A DNA stretch of 64,000 nucleotides from Komarekiella delphini-convector SJRDD-AB1. GTDB taxonomy: Bacteria; Cyanobacteriota; Cyanobacteriia; Cyanobacteriales; Nostocaceae. Below, piece after piece: positions 17,493-26,491 of the stretch. Every line of letters starts with the position of its first letter. Positions within the stretch are counted from its first letter, which is position 1. The notes under the pieces were generated by a model. That model saw only the letters and a program-made list of their open reading frames with translations. It made no database searches and was not told where the DNA came from. The stretch spans positions 1 to 64,000 of the forward strand of contig NZ_VJXY01000005.1 in the NCBI RefSeq assembly GCF_014831675.1. The letters are read 5' to 3'. The position numbers and the translations under genes are program-made.

Positions 17493-17990
17493 ATGTTTGA
17501 GTATATTACGTCTTTGAACGACCATAATTTACCCTACCCAGATACGATTCATCCCATCGTTGTCCATTTCGTAATTGCGATGGTATTGTTTTCCTTCTTC
17601 TGCGATGTAGTTGGTTATTTTACTGGTAAAACCCATCTTTTTGAGGTGGGTTGGTGGAATATGTTTGTGGCGACAATCGCCATCTTCGTCGCCGTCATTT
17701 TTGGTCAGTTTGAAGCTGGCTTAGCCCAACCTTACGACCTAGCTAAATCAGTGCTAAATATGCACACACTACTTGGTTGGTCACTTTCTGGAATCATCGC
17801 CGCAATTACAGCATGGCGCTATGTAATTCGTACCCGCAACCCACAAAAATTACCGATTTATTATTTGGCAGCAGGACTACTTTTGACCTTGATAGTTGGC
17901 TTTCAGGTATATCTCGGCGATGAACTTGTTTGGGTATATGGATTGCACACAGTGCCAGTTGTGGAAGCGGTAAAGGATGGTATGTCATGA
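17493..17990 (+). CDS. DUF2231 membrane protein, first of pair
   Basis: 165 residues with four predicted membrane segments (about 24-42, 55-72, 90-108, 122-142). The N-terminal PDTIHPIVVHFVIAMVLFS with two His is the mark of DUF2231 proteins. It is the first gene of an operon with a second DUF2231 protein and a cytochrome oxidase-type complex; its stop overlaps the next start (ATGA). The conserved His residues near the membrane could bind heme or metal, but this is not shown. A ribosome-like CAGGAGAAC precedes the ATG. Confidence 0.82.
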   Translation: MFEYITSLNDHNLPYPDTIHPIVVHFVIAMVLFSFFCDVVGYFTGKTHLFEVGWWNMFVATIAIFVAVIFGQFEAGLAQPYDLAKSVLNMHTLLGWSLSGIIAAITAWRYVIRTRNPQKLPIYYLAAGLLLTLIVGFQVYLGDELVWVYGLHTVPVVEAVKDGMS

Positions 17991-18592
17991 ACTCAGAACT
18001 AATTGATCAATTGAGCGCACAACTGGGTGCAAATGGACTGCCTTACACCATTCCCATTCATCCCAACCTAGTGCATCTTACCCTAGGTCTGTTCATTATT
18101 GGAGTTACCTTTGATATCGTCGGTGTTTTGTTCCCCTTCCAAAAGTGGGTTTTCAAATTTTTGGCAATTACCGTTGAACGTGACAACTTCTTTAATGTTG
18201 GCTGGTACAACATGTTAGCTTCCAGCATCATTACATTTTTCACGGTAGCGGCAGGCTTTTACGAAATGATGTTGGCAGCACCGTCACCTAATGTGAAAAG
18301 TGCCTGGGGATTGCAGGCAATGGAAACCATGCTTTGGCACGGTGTTGGTGGTGTGTTTTTATTAGCGCTGATTATTGGCATGACCGTCTGGAGAGGATGG
18401 CAGCGCTTCGTTTGGAGCAAAAACGCAGATAGACAAGTGCAGTCGAGTTATTTGCTCACAGGCATAACAGTCATGTTGATTATGTTCTTCCACGGCACAC
18501 TAGGGGCACAAATGGCCACCGAATTTGGCATACACAATACCGCAGATAACTTACTGCGATTAGGCCAAGACCTCAATACAACACTTAAGTAA
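17987..18592 (+). CDS. DUF2231 membrane protein, second of pair
   Basis: 201 residues. The start is fixed by the ATGA overlap with the preceding gene; a longer frame upstream is just overlap. Four membrane segments; the N-terminal segment IPIHPNLVHLTLGLFIIGV repeats the HPxxVH pattern of the first protein, so the two are paralogues. WHGVGGVFLL and FFHGTLGAQ give further membrane-embedded His. Its tight coupling to the oxidase genes suggests an accessory, perhaps quinol- or heme-related, role in that complex; this is inference from position only. Confidence 0.82.
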   Translation: MNSELIDQLSAQLGANGLPYTIPIHPNLVHLTLGLFIIGVTFDIVGVLFPFQKWVFKFLAITVERDNFFNVGWYNMLASSIITFFTVAAGFYEMMLAAPSPNVKSAWGLQAMETMLWHGVGGVFLLALIIGMTVWRGWQRFVWSKNADRQVQSSYLLTGITVMLIMFFHGTLGAQMATEFGIHNTADNLLRLGQDLNTTLK

Positions 18593-18687
18593 TTTGTCCT
18601 TTGTCCTTTGTCATTTGTCATTAATTATTCTCTCCCCCTGCTCCCCAGTCCCCAATCCCCAATCCCCAGTCCCCAGTCCCCTTAACC

Positions 18688-19611
18688 ATGAAAATCCAGA
18701 AGATTTTAAACATTTTGACATTAATTACGGGTGCGATCGCAGTGACTACTACTAGTCTCTGGATTGGAAAACAGGCTTATTCCTGGCTTCCACCACAAGC
18801 AGCCGCCGAATCTCGACTGATTGATGATTTAATTAGTTTTTTGGTAACGCTAGGTGCATTGATTTTTTTGGGAGTGACTAGCACTCTCATGTATTCAGTG
18901 ATTTTCCATCGCGCCAAAAAAGATGACTACACCGACGGCCCCCCAATTGAAGGTAATGTCACACTGGAAGTTGTTTGGACAGCCATCCCAATTTTGCTAG
19001 TATTTTGGATTGCGGGTTATAGCTACCAAGTGTATGAGCAAATGGGAATTCAAGGCCCGATGGAGCATGTACATTTCCATCTGCCGATGGCTATGCAATC
19101 TGCCTATGCAGCGCCAAAAGACCCAGCAAGCGACGCCTTAACTGAACCAGTAGAAAAAATTGATGTACTAGCCAAACAGTGGGCTTGGGTGTTTCATTAT
19201 CCCCAAAAAGATATTACCAGTACCGAATTGCATTTACCTAGCGATCGCCGGGTGCGTTTAGCACTGCAATCAGCAGACGTTCTGCACGGCTTCTACATTC
19301 CGGCATTTCGCCTCAAACAAGACGTGATTCCCAATCACACTATCGACTTTGAATTTACTCCCACCCGCACAGGCGAATATCGACTGACCGATTCCCAATA
19401 TAGCGGCACATACTTTGCGACCATGCAAGCCGATGTAGTTGTCGAATCTCCCGAAGATTATCAGCAATGGCTAGCCCAAGCTGCAACCCAAAAGCCGTCT
19501 GTGGCAAATAATCAGGCAGCTTCCGAATATGCTCAAGCATCCAATCAGTCAGTCAAAACTGGTTGGACGACTGTTGCACCTGCGGTAGCTCCTCTAGTCA
19601 ATGCCCATTAG
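18688..19611 (+). CDS. ctaC: Heme-copper oxidase subunit II lacking the CuA site (ARTO type)
   Basis: 307 residues: N-terminal signal/anchor, two membrane helices (about 48-72 and 92-112) and a cupredoxin domain (155-262). In cytochrome c oxidases the CuA motif is CxxxCxxxHxxM; here the aligned stretch is DSQYSGTYFATM, so both Cys and the His are replaced (D235, S239, F243) and only H200 and M246 remain. It therefore cannot hold a normal CuA centre. This is known for cyanobacterial alternative respiratory terminal oxidases, thought to take electrons from plastoquinol. Second membrane-bound subunit of the complex with CtaD and CtaE. Confidence 0.9.
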   Translation: MKIQKILNILTLITGAIAVTTTSLWIGKQAYSWLPPQAAAESRLIDDLISFLVTLGALIFLGVTSTLMYSVIFHRAKKDDYTDGPPIEGNVTLEVVWTAIPILLVFWIAGYSYQVYEQMGIQGPMEHVHFHLPMAMQSAYAAPKDPASDALTEPVEKIDVLAKQWAWVFHYPQKDITSTELHLPSDRRVRLALQSADVLHGFYIPAFRLKQDVIPNHTIDFEFTPTRTGEYRLTDSQYSGTYFATMQADVVVESPEDYQQWLAQAATQKPSVANNQAASEYAQASNQSVKTGWTTVAPAVAPLVNAH

Positions 19612-19742
19612 GGGAGTCAACAGTTCAAAGTAAATCATTTGTTGCTCCTTTAAAAAGTTAAGAGTCCTCCAGTCCAAATTTTGACCATTGACTGTTGACT
19701 CTGGACTCTTTGAGTAGCACCCGGTTAAAAGGAAAATAATCG

Positions 19743-21428
19743 ATGACTAATATTCCTATTGACAGTATCAGTATCGCTAGTCAGCAGCCCAACCACGAAT
19801 CTCCGGGTAACTGGAAAGAATACTTCAGTTTTAGTACAGATCATAAAGTAATTGGTATCCAGTACCTCGTTACTTCTTTCTTCTTCTTTCTCGTTGGCGG
19901 TATCTTTGCGATGGTGATTCGGGGAGAACTAATTACACCCGAATCAGATTTAGTTGACCGCACCGTCTACAACGGGATGTTCACCATGCACGGCACTGTC
20001 ATGCTGTTTTTGTGGACATTTCCCTCGCTAGTTGGTTTTGCTAACTATCTAGTGCCCCTGATGATTGGGGCGCGAGACATGGCATTTCCCCGCCTCAACG
20101 CCGTCGCCTTTTGGATGGTTCCAATAGTTGGGATTCTGCTAATGGGCAGTTTTCTCATCCCTGGTGGCCCAGCCCAAGCAGGCTGGTGGTCTTACCCACC
20201 AGTTAGTCTCCAAAACCCGACAGGTAACTTAATTAATGGTCAAGTTCTCTGGTTGCTGGCAGTGGCAATATCAGGCGTGTCCTCAATTATGGGAGCAGTC
20301 AACTTTGTCACCACAATCGTCAAAATGCGAGCACCAGGCATGGGCTTCTTTCGGATGCCCCTATTTGTTTGGGCAGTATTTAGCGCTCAGATTATCCAAC
20401 TATTTGGACTACCTGCACTAACAGCAGGTGCGGTAATGCTGCTACTTGACCTCACAGTTGGCACCGCCTTTTTTGACCCAGCCAAGGGCGGGAATCCAGT
20501 CATGTTCCAGCACTACTTCTGGTTCTACTCTCACCCTGCCGTTTATGTGATCATTCTGCCTGTATTTGGGATTTTCTCAGAAATCTTCCCAGTTTACTCA
20601 CGTAAACCCCTGTTTGGCTACAAGGTAGTCGCCATTTCATCCATCTTAATTGCCGTAGTCAGCGGTATTGTTTGGGTACATCACATGTACGTCAGCGGTA
20701 CACCTGGTTGGATGCGGTTAATTTTCATGCTGACAACAATGTGTGTATCTGTACCCACTGGTATTAAGGTATTTGCTTGGGTAGCGACCATTTGGGGCGG
20801 TAAGCTGCGGCTGAATACAGCGATGCTATTTGCTCTAGGTGCATTGGTAATGTTTGTCTTCGCCGGCATCACAGGCATCATGCTTTCCTCTGTGCCTGTT
20901 GATGTACACGTTAATAACACTTATTTCGTAGTAGGTCACTTCCACTACGTCCTTTACGGCACAGTAACGATGGGCTTGTATGCTGCCATCTACCACTGGT
21001 TCCCCAAAATGACCGGGCGGATGTACTCCGAAGGCTGGGGTAAATTGCACTTTTGGTTAGCATTCATTGGCACTAACCTCAACTTTTTACCCATGCACCC
21101 TTTAGGACTACAAGGGATGTTACGTCGAGTCTCTTCCTACGCCCCAGAGTATGCATTCTGGAATATCATCGCTAGTCTCGGCGGATTTCTGCTGGGAATG
21201 TCTACCTTGCCCTTCATTTTCAACATGGTGATTTCTTGGATGCAAGGTGAGAAAGCACCTGATAACCCTTGGCGGGCAATTGGATTAGAGTGGTTAGTTT
21301 CTTCACCACCCCCAGTCGAAAACTTTGAAGAAATTCCCATTGTTCTTACCGAACCCTACGGCTACGGCAAGTCAGAACCATTGACAGCCAACTTACAGAG
21401 CCATAACTCTTTAACAGACATAAAGTAA
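19743..21428 (+). CDS. ctaD: Heme-copper oxidase subunit I
   Basis: 561 residues, twelve membrane helices. Metal ligands are all present: H83 and H401 for the low-spin heme, H264, H313 and H314 for CuB, H399 for the high-spin heme, and Y268 for the His-Tyr cross-link. Helix VI reads FWFYSHPAVYV: the D-channel Glu of A1-type oxidases is replaced, and YS before the His marks the A2 subtype, in which Tyr/Ser take its place. It reduces oxygen and pumps protons in the cytoplasmic or thylakoid membrane. With a CuA-less subunit II the electron donor is probably a quinol. Confidence 0.95.
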   Translation: MTNIPIDSISIASQQPNHESPGNWKEYFSFSTDHKVIGIQYLVTSFFFFLVGGIFAMVIRGELITPESDLVDRTVYNGMFTMHGTVMLFLWTFPSLVGFANYLVPLMIGARDMAFPRLNAVAFWMVPIVGILLMGSFLIPGGPAQAGWWSYPPVSLQNPTGNLINGQVLWLLAVAISGVSSIMGAVNFVTTIVKMRAPGMGFFRMPLFVWAVFSAQIIQLFGLPALTAGAVMLLLDLTVGTAFFDPAKGGNPVMFQHYFWFYSHPAVYVIILPVFGIFSEIFPVYSRKPLFGYKVVAISSILIAVVSGIVWVHHMYVSGTPGWMRLIFMLTTMCVSVPTGIKVFAWVATIWGGKLRLNTAMLFALGALVMFVFAGITGIMLSSVPVDVHVNNTYFVVGHFHYVLYGTVTMGLYAAIYHWFPKMTGRMYSEGWGKLHFWLAFIGTNLNFLPMHPLGLQGMLRRVSSYAPEYAFWNIIASLGGFLLGMSTLPFIFNMVISWMQGEKAPDNPWRAIGLEWLVSSPPPVENFEEIPIVLTEPYGYGKSEPLTANLQSHNSLTDIK

Positions 21429-21439
21429 CCCAAAAAGAG

Positions 21440-21565
21440 GTACGTAGAAACCCTTTGCGTACCTCCGCGCTTTCCTCCCTTCGGGTTCACCAGTCGCCTG
21501 CGGAGGGAAACCCTCCCGCAGCGCTGGTTCACCGCGTTCCTTTGCGTTTCAAATTCAACCCTCAA
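21440..21565. repeat. GC-rich inserted repeat between ctaD and ctaE
   Basis: About 125 bp with GGTACGTAGAAACCC..., CCTCCCTTCGGG and a GCGGAGGGAAACCCTCCCGC hairpin. It resembles the debris at 11411-11490 (CGGGG, CTTTGCGGTTCGTTCC / CTTTGCGTTTCAAATTC) and separates two genes that are usually close. The transcript would carry a strong hairpin here. Confidence 0.6.
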
Positions 21566-21585
21566 AGTAAAAAAGAATTCCCCCG

Positions 21586-22185
21586 ATGGACAGTTATATC
21601 ATTTCCCATGAATCGCACCAGACAGCAGAACACAGCCACGACGAAGAAGGCAACAAAATGTTTGGCTTCATTGTGTTTCTCCTGTCTGAAAGCGTCATTT
21701 TTCTGAGTTTTTTTGCAGGATATATTGTCTACAAAACAACGACCCCTAACTGGCTACCTTCTGGTGTTTCTGGACTAGAAATTAAAGAACCAACCATCAA
21801 CACAGTAATTCTTGTCGCCAGTAGCTTTGTTATTTACTTAGCAGAACGCGCCCTTCAACGCCATGACTTAATGAAATTTCGCCTATTTCTCTTAGCCACG
21901 ATGGTAATGGGAACTTACTTTTTAGTAGGACAGGCGATTGAATGGAACAGTCTCAGTTTTGGCTTCACTTCAGGGGTATTTGGTGGGACGTTCTATTTAC
22001 TAACTGGCTTCCACGGTTTGCATGTTTTTACTGGCATCCTGTTGCAGTTAATAATTTTTGTCCGCTCCTTCATTCCCGGAAACTACGACTCAAGTCACTT
22101 CGGTGTCAATGCAACTTCATTATTTTGGCATTTCGTAGATGTCATTTGGATTATTTTGTTTGTCCTGATTTATATTTGGCAGTAG
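21586..22185 (+). CDS. ctaE: Heme-copper oxidase subunit III
   Basis: 199 residues with five membrane helices, the short form usual in cyanobacteria (the first two helices of the seven-helix form are missing). GFHGLHVFTGILLQL and ATSLFWHFVDVIWIILF are the classic subunit III motifs. It stabilises subunit I and may help proton delivery. Last gene of the operon; the 157-bp gap to ctaD is filled by inserted repeat DNA. No clear terminator seen behind it. Confidence 0.93.
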   Translation: MDSYIISHESHQTAEHSHDEEGNKMFGFIVFLLSESVIFLSFFAGYIVYKTTTPNWLPSGVSGLEIKEPTINTVILVASSFVIYLAERALQRHDLMKFRLFLLATMVMGTYFLVGQAIEWNSLSFGFTSGVFGGTFYLLTGFHGLHVFTGILLQLIIFVRSFIPGNYDSSHFGVNATSLFWHFVDVIWIILFVLIYIWQ

Positions 22186-22390
22186 ACATTAAATCTGCTT
22201 TCATTCTGCGTTGCGATCGCAGTTAAAATGTATTACTGAGCAATGGATAAAAACAGTGCTGCTCGTTTTCACTTCCAAATTCAGCACCGGCTAAACGCCC
22301 CGCTAACGCTAACATTGCTCAGTATTGCTTCACTGAGTCAATCTGCCTGTAAATAATAGATTTTATTATAAAGTCTAAATCTAGTAACTT

Positions 22391-23242
22391 TTACGTCCCC
22401 GCAATTTTCTTGTAGAGCTTCTCGCCCTTGGCTATTTCTTCATAATATTGTTCATAAGGAGTGAATCTGATCGATTCTTGTCGTCCTAAACCCAAAAGAC
22501 CAAAGTTGCAAAGACTATTATAAAAAAGTTCATGTACCCGTTTTTGAAGTACTTGATTGAAATATATTAAAACGTTACGACAAATGATGATATTAAATTC
22601 ATTGAAAGAACCATCAGTTGCCAAATTATGCTGAGCGAATACTACGTTTTCTCTTAAGGATGTCCGAAAAATGGCATTGTCATAAGCCGCTGTATAATAT
22701 TCTGAAAAAGACTGCTTACCACCTGCTTTGAGGTAAAGCTGAGTATATTCCTGCATAAGTTTTAGGGAGAAAATACCACTCCTGGCGGTTTGTAGTACCT
22801 TCTCGTTAGTATCAGTAGCATATATCCGACAACGATGGTAAAGCCCTTCTTCTTGCAGCAGAATTGCCATTGAGTATACTTCCTCCCCAGTAGAGCAGCC
22901 AGCGTGCCAAATCCGAATAAACGGATACGTTTGCAAGAACGGAATAACTTGATTTCTTAAAGCCTTATAAAAGCTGGGGTCACGAAACATTGATGTTACA
23001 TTCACCGTTAGACCTAGCAAAAACCGTTCAAGATAGGCGCGATTGTGGAGTAACTGCTCTTGCAATGCAGAAATATTGGCTAACCCTTCTAGCTGTATAA
23101 AGCTCAGAATGCGTCGCTTGAGTGAGGAAAGAGCATAATTACGGAAGTCATAACCGTAATATTGGTACACTCCCTCTAATAGCAACTGGATTTCGATGTC
23201 CTCCAAAGTGGGTTTGGGCAAAGTCATAGTAGGAATTAGCAT
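22391..23242 (-). CDS. CheR-type protein-glutamate methyltransferase
   Basis: 283 residues from the first ATG (a TTG six codons upstream is less likely). The N-terminal helical domain is followed by the SAM-binding methyltransferase fold: HAGCSTGEEVYSMAILL (motif I), YATDTNEKVLQTARSGIFS (motif II) and NIIICRNVLIYFN. CheR methylates glutamates of chemoreceptors using S-adenosylmethionine. It stands alone, on the same strand as the cheB-like gene 5.6 kb away with the oxidase operon between, and no receptor gene is seen. It may serve receptors encoded elsewhere or a non-chemotaxis kinase system. Confidence 0.9.
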   Translation of the reverse strand: MLIPTMTLPKPTLEDIEIQLLLEGVYQYYGYDFRNYALSSLKRRILSFIQLEGLANISALQEQLLHNRAYLERFLLGLTVNVTSMFRDPSFYKALRNQVIPFLQTYPFIRIWHAGCSTGEEVYSMAILLQEEGLYHRCRIYATDTNEKVLQTARSGIFSLKLMQEYTQLYLKAGGKQSFSEYYTAAYDNAIFRTSLRENVVFAQHNLATDGSFNEFNIIICRNVLIYFNQVLQKRVHELFYNSLCNFGLLGLGRQESIRFTPYEQYYEEIAKGEKLYKKIAGT

Positions 23243-23559
23243 ATCTATCTGCTTAACCAATTACTGAAATACGCTAGCTATTCAACAAATTAAACTGCTT
23301 GCGGCTAGCAAAGCAACTACAGTGGTTTGCACTTGGATGTAATGAACTCACTTCTCCTACCAGAAAGGGAAATCTTTGCTCCTATTCCCTAAATTAGATT
23401 TGCTTTTCTCAATTGATAATAACTATTTTCCTTAAAATACCTTATTTATCACCAACTTTTAACACAATACACTGATAGTATTTTAATAATTCCAAACGAT
23501 AATCATAGAGTTTCACCTTGAATTATCCAGTTTGCCAATTGAATTTACTATTTAACCGT

Positions 23560-24096
23560 TCAGTTCAAATAATTGAATACTACACCTAAACAGGCGATCG
23601 CTACTATTGAAATCCCAGTTAGCCATCTCACCTGGTAGCGCAGATGTTTAATCTCTAAGCTAAGACTTTCCGTTGATGATAAAGAATATGGCTGAAGTTG
23701 TTCTGCTTCGATAGCTACCTCTTGAGCTATCTCTTGAGGTATATTTTGTAATCCTTTAAAGGCAATTTGTAAGTATAGCCAATCAGTAATCAGTCGGGGA
23801 CAATTCTTTTTAAACCAATTGAAGGCTAAGACTCTAAAAACTGGTTTGGACATTCGAGAAATTAACTTCATCACCCTGTTTAGGGGTCGCAAGCGAATCT
23901 TTTGGTTAATCAAGTTGACTGAGCCAACATCATAAAGACAATCCAGAATTAGTTTTACAGTGGCTTCTTCACTGTTAATTAAATTTTGTATTAAAAGCAG
24001 AACATCACGCATACGCTCTGCTTCATTATCTTTTTCTGGCAATGTTTCTGAAGGCTGTACTAAGGTCTTTAGGGGTTTTTGTCTAACTATTGTCAT
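23560..24096 (-). CDS. Hypothetical protein with C-terminal membrane anchor
   Basis: 178 residues, family not recognised. A charged helical N-terminal part (NEAERMRDVLLLIQNLI) is followed by a basic stretch, KIRLRPLNRVMKLISRMSKP, and the last 22 residues form one membrane helix (WLTGISIVAIACLGVVFNYL). It is probably a tail-anchored cytoplasmic-facing protein. It stands alone downstream of cheR. Length and composition look real; no function can be given. Confidence 0.6.
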   Translation of the reverse strand: MTIVRQKPLKTLVQPSETLPEKDNEAERMRDVLLLIQNLINSEEATVKLILDCLYDVGSVNLINQKIRLRPLNRVMKLISRMSKPVFRVLAFNWFKKNCPRLITDWLYLQIAFKGLQNIPQEIAQEVAIEAEQLQPYSLSSTESLSLEIKHLRYQVRWLTGISIVAIACLGVVFNYLN

Positions 24097-24429
24097 ACTG
24101 GTAAAATAACAGCGACATTATTTTAAGTACACCTGTCTATCGAAAGAAATATATTTTATCTAGAGGGAGAATGTAAAAAGTGAACTACTAAGACTTCTAA
24201 GGCTGAAGTCTGAGCTTCTATAATCACGGGGGAGTGCCGCAACGCGCGACTGTCGTTCATGCTTTGGTCTTATACCATTTCACGAAATTTTTGATACAAA
24301 TCACTTTTCCTACTCCCCCTCTGCCTCCCTGCTTAAGCGTAGGGGTACAAGTCGGGGAACCCGCCCAACGCAGTGGGCTAGCTATACAAAAAAAATCCGC
24401 CTGCGCGGTTTAAAAGGCTGACATTTTAC
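24097..24429. other. Intergenic region with repeat debris
   Basis: Contains GC-rich pieces such as GGGGAACCCGCCCAACGCAG and TCCGCCTGCGCGGTTTAAAA next to the psbA remnant. These resemble inserted repeats elsewhere in the window. No gene recognised. Confidence 0.5.
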
Positions 24430-24582
24430 AATTGTGCTTACACCCAAGGCGGTGTATATGCCGATTACAAACCATGCAGCTAAGAAGAAGTGAAAGCTGC
24501 GGCTGTTTTTCAAAGAAGCCTATTGGAAGTATTAACCAACTGAAATAGCCGTGAGCCGCAACGATGTTGTAGGTTTCTTCTC
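24430..24582 (-). pseudogene. psbA: psbA (photosystem II D1) fragment, frameshifted
   Basis: Read on the minus strand, the sequence gives EETYNIVAAHGYFSWLI, then after one extra base FQ[20 protein letters not shown] and [10 protein letters not shown]. This matches D1 from about Glu243 to Thr286, including H252, S264 and H272. Damage: one-base insertion after Ile259, Tyr262 changed to a stop, and R257W. Only about 50 codons remain, with no homology on either side, so it is a dead remnant left by recombination or gene conversion. Its upstream edge coincides with the stop codon of the 85-residue gene. Confidence 0.85.
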
Positions 24583-24838
24583 ACGAATCAATATTCTCTT
24601 TAATCGAACGGTGGAGCAGGCGGCAAGGCCAGCAGAAAGCTCCACAAATACTTACCGAAGCAATAGCAGCGAAAACTCGCCAAGTCAAACTAGGTGGAGT
24701 GGCATCTGAGGGTTGGTTTTGTGCGCCTTTAGCTAGTTCTGGAGCGGAATGAGATAGCTGACTGGCTGTACTCACCCCTTCAATCGCCGCTCCAATTAGA
24801 TAAGCTACCAGGGCAATTCCTAGCCAGTGATTTATCAT
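24581..24838 (-). CDS. Small membrane protein, hypothetical
   Basis: 85 residues. The first 20 (NHWLGIALVAYLIGAAIEGV) form a membrane helix or signal anchor, a Ser/Pro-rich linker follows, and residues 53-72 form a second hydrophobic stretch with three Cys (CGAFCWPC). The family is not recognised. The stop codon sits exactly where the psbA remnant begins, so the present C-terminus (RSIKENIDS) may have been created by the rearrangement that left the remnant. Confidence 0.5.
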   Translation of the reverse strand: MINHWLGIALVAYLIGAAIEGVSTASQLSHSAPELAKGAQNQPSDATPPSLTWRVFAAIASVSICGAFCWPCRLLHRSIKENIDS

Positions 24839-24899
24839 GTTGTACTATTTGAATTCTGATGAAGATGCTCGACAAGAAGCAATTATTTGGTTTCTCATG

Positions 24900-25136
24900 C
24901 TAATGATTGCTTTGCCCAACAGATAGTCTGCCTTCTGCCGTGTCGCGAATGAGGGGCAGTTTAGATTTGATGTAAGTATTGAGGCTACCATCTGCCTGAG
25001 CGTCAAGCCCTTGCTTGGCTTGCAACTGCTGGAGGAGTAATTGCACTAAAGCAGCATCGTCAAACTGGAGCAGGATACTGACCTGAGTAGACTCGATTAC
25101 AGCCCACAGTTGTTGCATCATTTTGGCAGTGATCAT
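24900..25136 (-). CDS. Hypothetical small protein
   Basis: About 78 residues from the first ATG (a TTG three codons earlier is possible). Rich in Gln and Leu, with helical segments (ALVQLLLQQLQAKQGLD) and an Arg-rich end. No membrane helix, family not recognised. It follows the 63-residue membrane protein and precedes the 85-residue membrane protein on the same strand, so the three could form one short transcript. Moderate doubt whether it is expressed. Confidence 0.45.
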   Translation of the reverse strand: MITAKMMQQLWAVIESTQVSILLQFDDAALVQLLLQQLQAKQGLDAQADGSLNTYIKSKLPLIRDTAEGRLSVGQSNH

Positions 25137-25264
25137 GAGTCTCAACCCTCTTAAGCTTTTCTTTATATTTACACAGTTTTGGAATCGACACTAGGTTTTT
25201 GTCTCTGGTTTAATCAATCAACACAATTAGAGAGGCGTAAAAATAGCAAGATTTACGCAAATCC

Positions 25265-25456
25265 TTATTCCGTCTTGTTTTCATTAATTTTGAGGTCAGG
25301 GTCGCCACCAGTGATTGTTTGGAATAAGTTCCCTAGTAAGAGGAAAAAAGCCGCGATCAACAATATGAACATTAAACTAGCAAGAGCAGCAAAGGGAGAG
25401 ATGATGAGCGACACTAACAAAGCAAACACCACAGTCGTTATTAGTGTTTTATTCAT
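25265..25456 (-). CDS. Small two-helix membrane protein
   Basis: 63 residues: short basic N-terminus, then about 40 strongly hydrophobic residues that could form two helices (VVFALLVSLIISPFAALASL and FILLIAAFFLLLGNLF), then an acidic tail DPDLKINENKTE. The pattern is protein-like, and a plus-strand frame across the same bases is not. The upstream bases AAGGTAAAAAAAG could serve as ribosome site. Function unknown. Confidence 0.55.
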   Translation of the reverse strand: MNKTLITTVVFALLVSLIISPFAALASLMFILLIAAFFLLLGNLFQTITGGDPDLKINENKTE

Positions 25457-26218
25457 TCTTTTTTTACCTTAAATAATTGCTAATCTCCAACTTACTAACT
25501 AAATCAGGAACTCGTCTACATCCAATAGACGGAATCAGTCATATTTATCTGGTAGTTGTTTGAGATGAAATTAACTGATAAGCTGTCGCGCATATAATCT
25601 GCACATCTTTTCGTGTTGGCTGTTGATTGTTGACGGTTGACAGTTAACCGTCAGCGATTAACGAACCTCATGAGTGACTGTGCAATTTAAAAGCGTAATA
25701 GCTTAATATTTAGTTAAGTGCATTAATGAAGATGCTCAACTCCAGTCAATTAATTTGTTGTTAGAACAACCAAGCTGAAGTTTACTTGAAAATGTGAAGC
25801 ACTTTATCTTGAGTTTCTCCAATTTTTAGAAAGGCTAGAGAAAATGATTCAGATTGTGTACTCACTTTGAGATTTCCTAGCCATATTCGCTTGACCTTAT
25901 CCAAATCTAAGAACGTAATTCTCATTATCCGGCAACAATTCTGGCATTGTGGCAAAAACCTTTCCAGACGTGATTAGTTGTGATGAGATTGGAAAAGTCA
26001 AAGCCTAACTTCCGTAAAGGTTTTAGCGTATGTGTCATAGCGGAATGCGAAAATGTATAAAGTCTTGAGAAAGAGGGCTAAAAAACCGTATACGGCTTTT
26101 CGAGCCACCAAAGTATTCCTTAAGGTTATAATCATTAGTTCTGATGGGAGATGTAATACCTAAATTTGAATTGTTATTCTATATTTGTGAGTAAAAAATA
26201 TTTTCAAAATTAACAACA
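25457..26218. other. Long intergenic region
   Basis: 762 bp without a recognisable gene. It has a short heptamer-like patch (TTGACGGTTGACAGTTAACC near 25631) and two TTAATGAAGATGCTC-like strings. From about 25900 to 26110 the composition is less AT-rich and could hold a small RNA, but there is no clear fold with terminator to support it. Confidence 0.4.
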
Positions 26219-26491
26219 ATGAACATTCTTGCTTGGATTGTTTTAGGTCTAATTGCTGGCGCGATCGCTAAAGCTATCTATCCTGGTCATCAAGGCGGCG
26301 GAATTCTCGGAACAATCTTGTTAGGAATTATTGGTGCTTTTGTTGGCGGTAGTTTAGGTGTATTCTTCAGTACAGGAACCTTAGCTCTAGCCGCACCTGG
26401 TCTTAGCATTACTGGTATTATAGTCGCAGTTTTGGGTGCAATTGTAGCCGTTTTCCTTTGGAACTTGCTAACCCGTAGAAGTGCTGTATAA
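26219..26491 (+). CDS. GlsB/YeaQ/YmgE-family small membrane protein
   Basis: 90 residues, three Gly-rich membrane helices: LAWIVLGLIAGAIAKAIYPG, then a GGGILGTILLGIIGAFVGG helix, then a C-terminal helix ending RRSAV. This is the transglycosylase-associated / stress-response small membrane family (YeaQ, YmgE). The name transglycosylase-associated is historical; the role is not known, though expression is often stress-linked. Monocistronic: a strong terminator hairpin follows 75 bp after the stop. Confidence 0.88.
   Translation: MNILAWIVLGLIAGAIAKAIYPGHQGGGILGTILLGIIGAFVGGSLGVFFSTGTLALAAPGLSITGIIVAVLGAIVAVFLWNLLTRRSAV

Noticed and set aside
25179-25472. 97-codon plus frame opposite the 63-residue membrane protein
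   Set aside because: The minus-strand frame has a coherent membrane-protein pattern; the plus frame does not.
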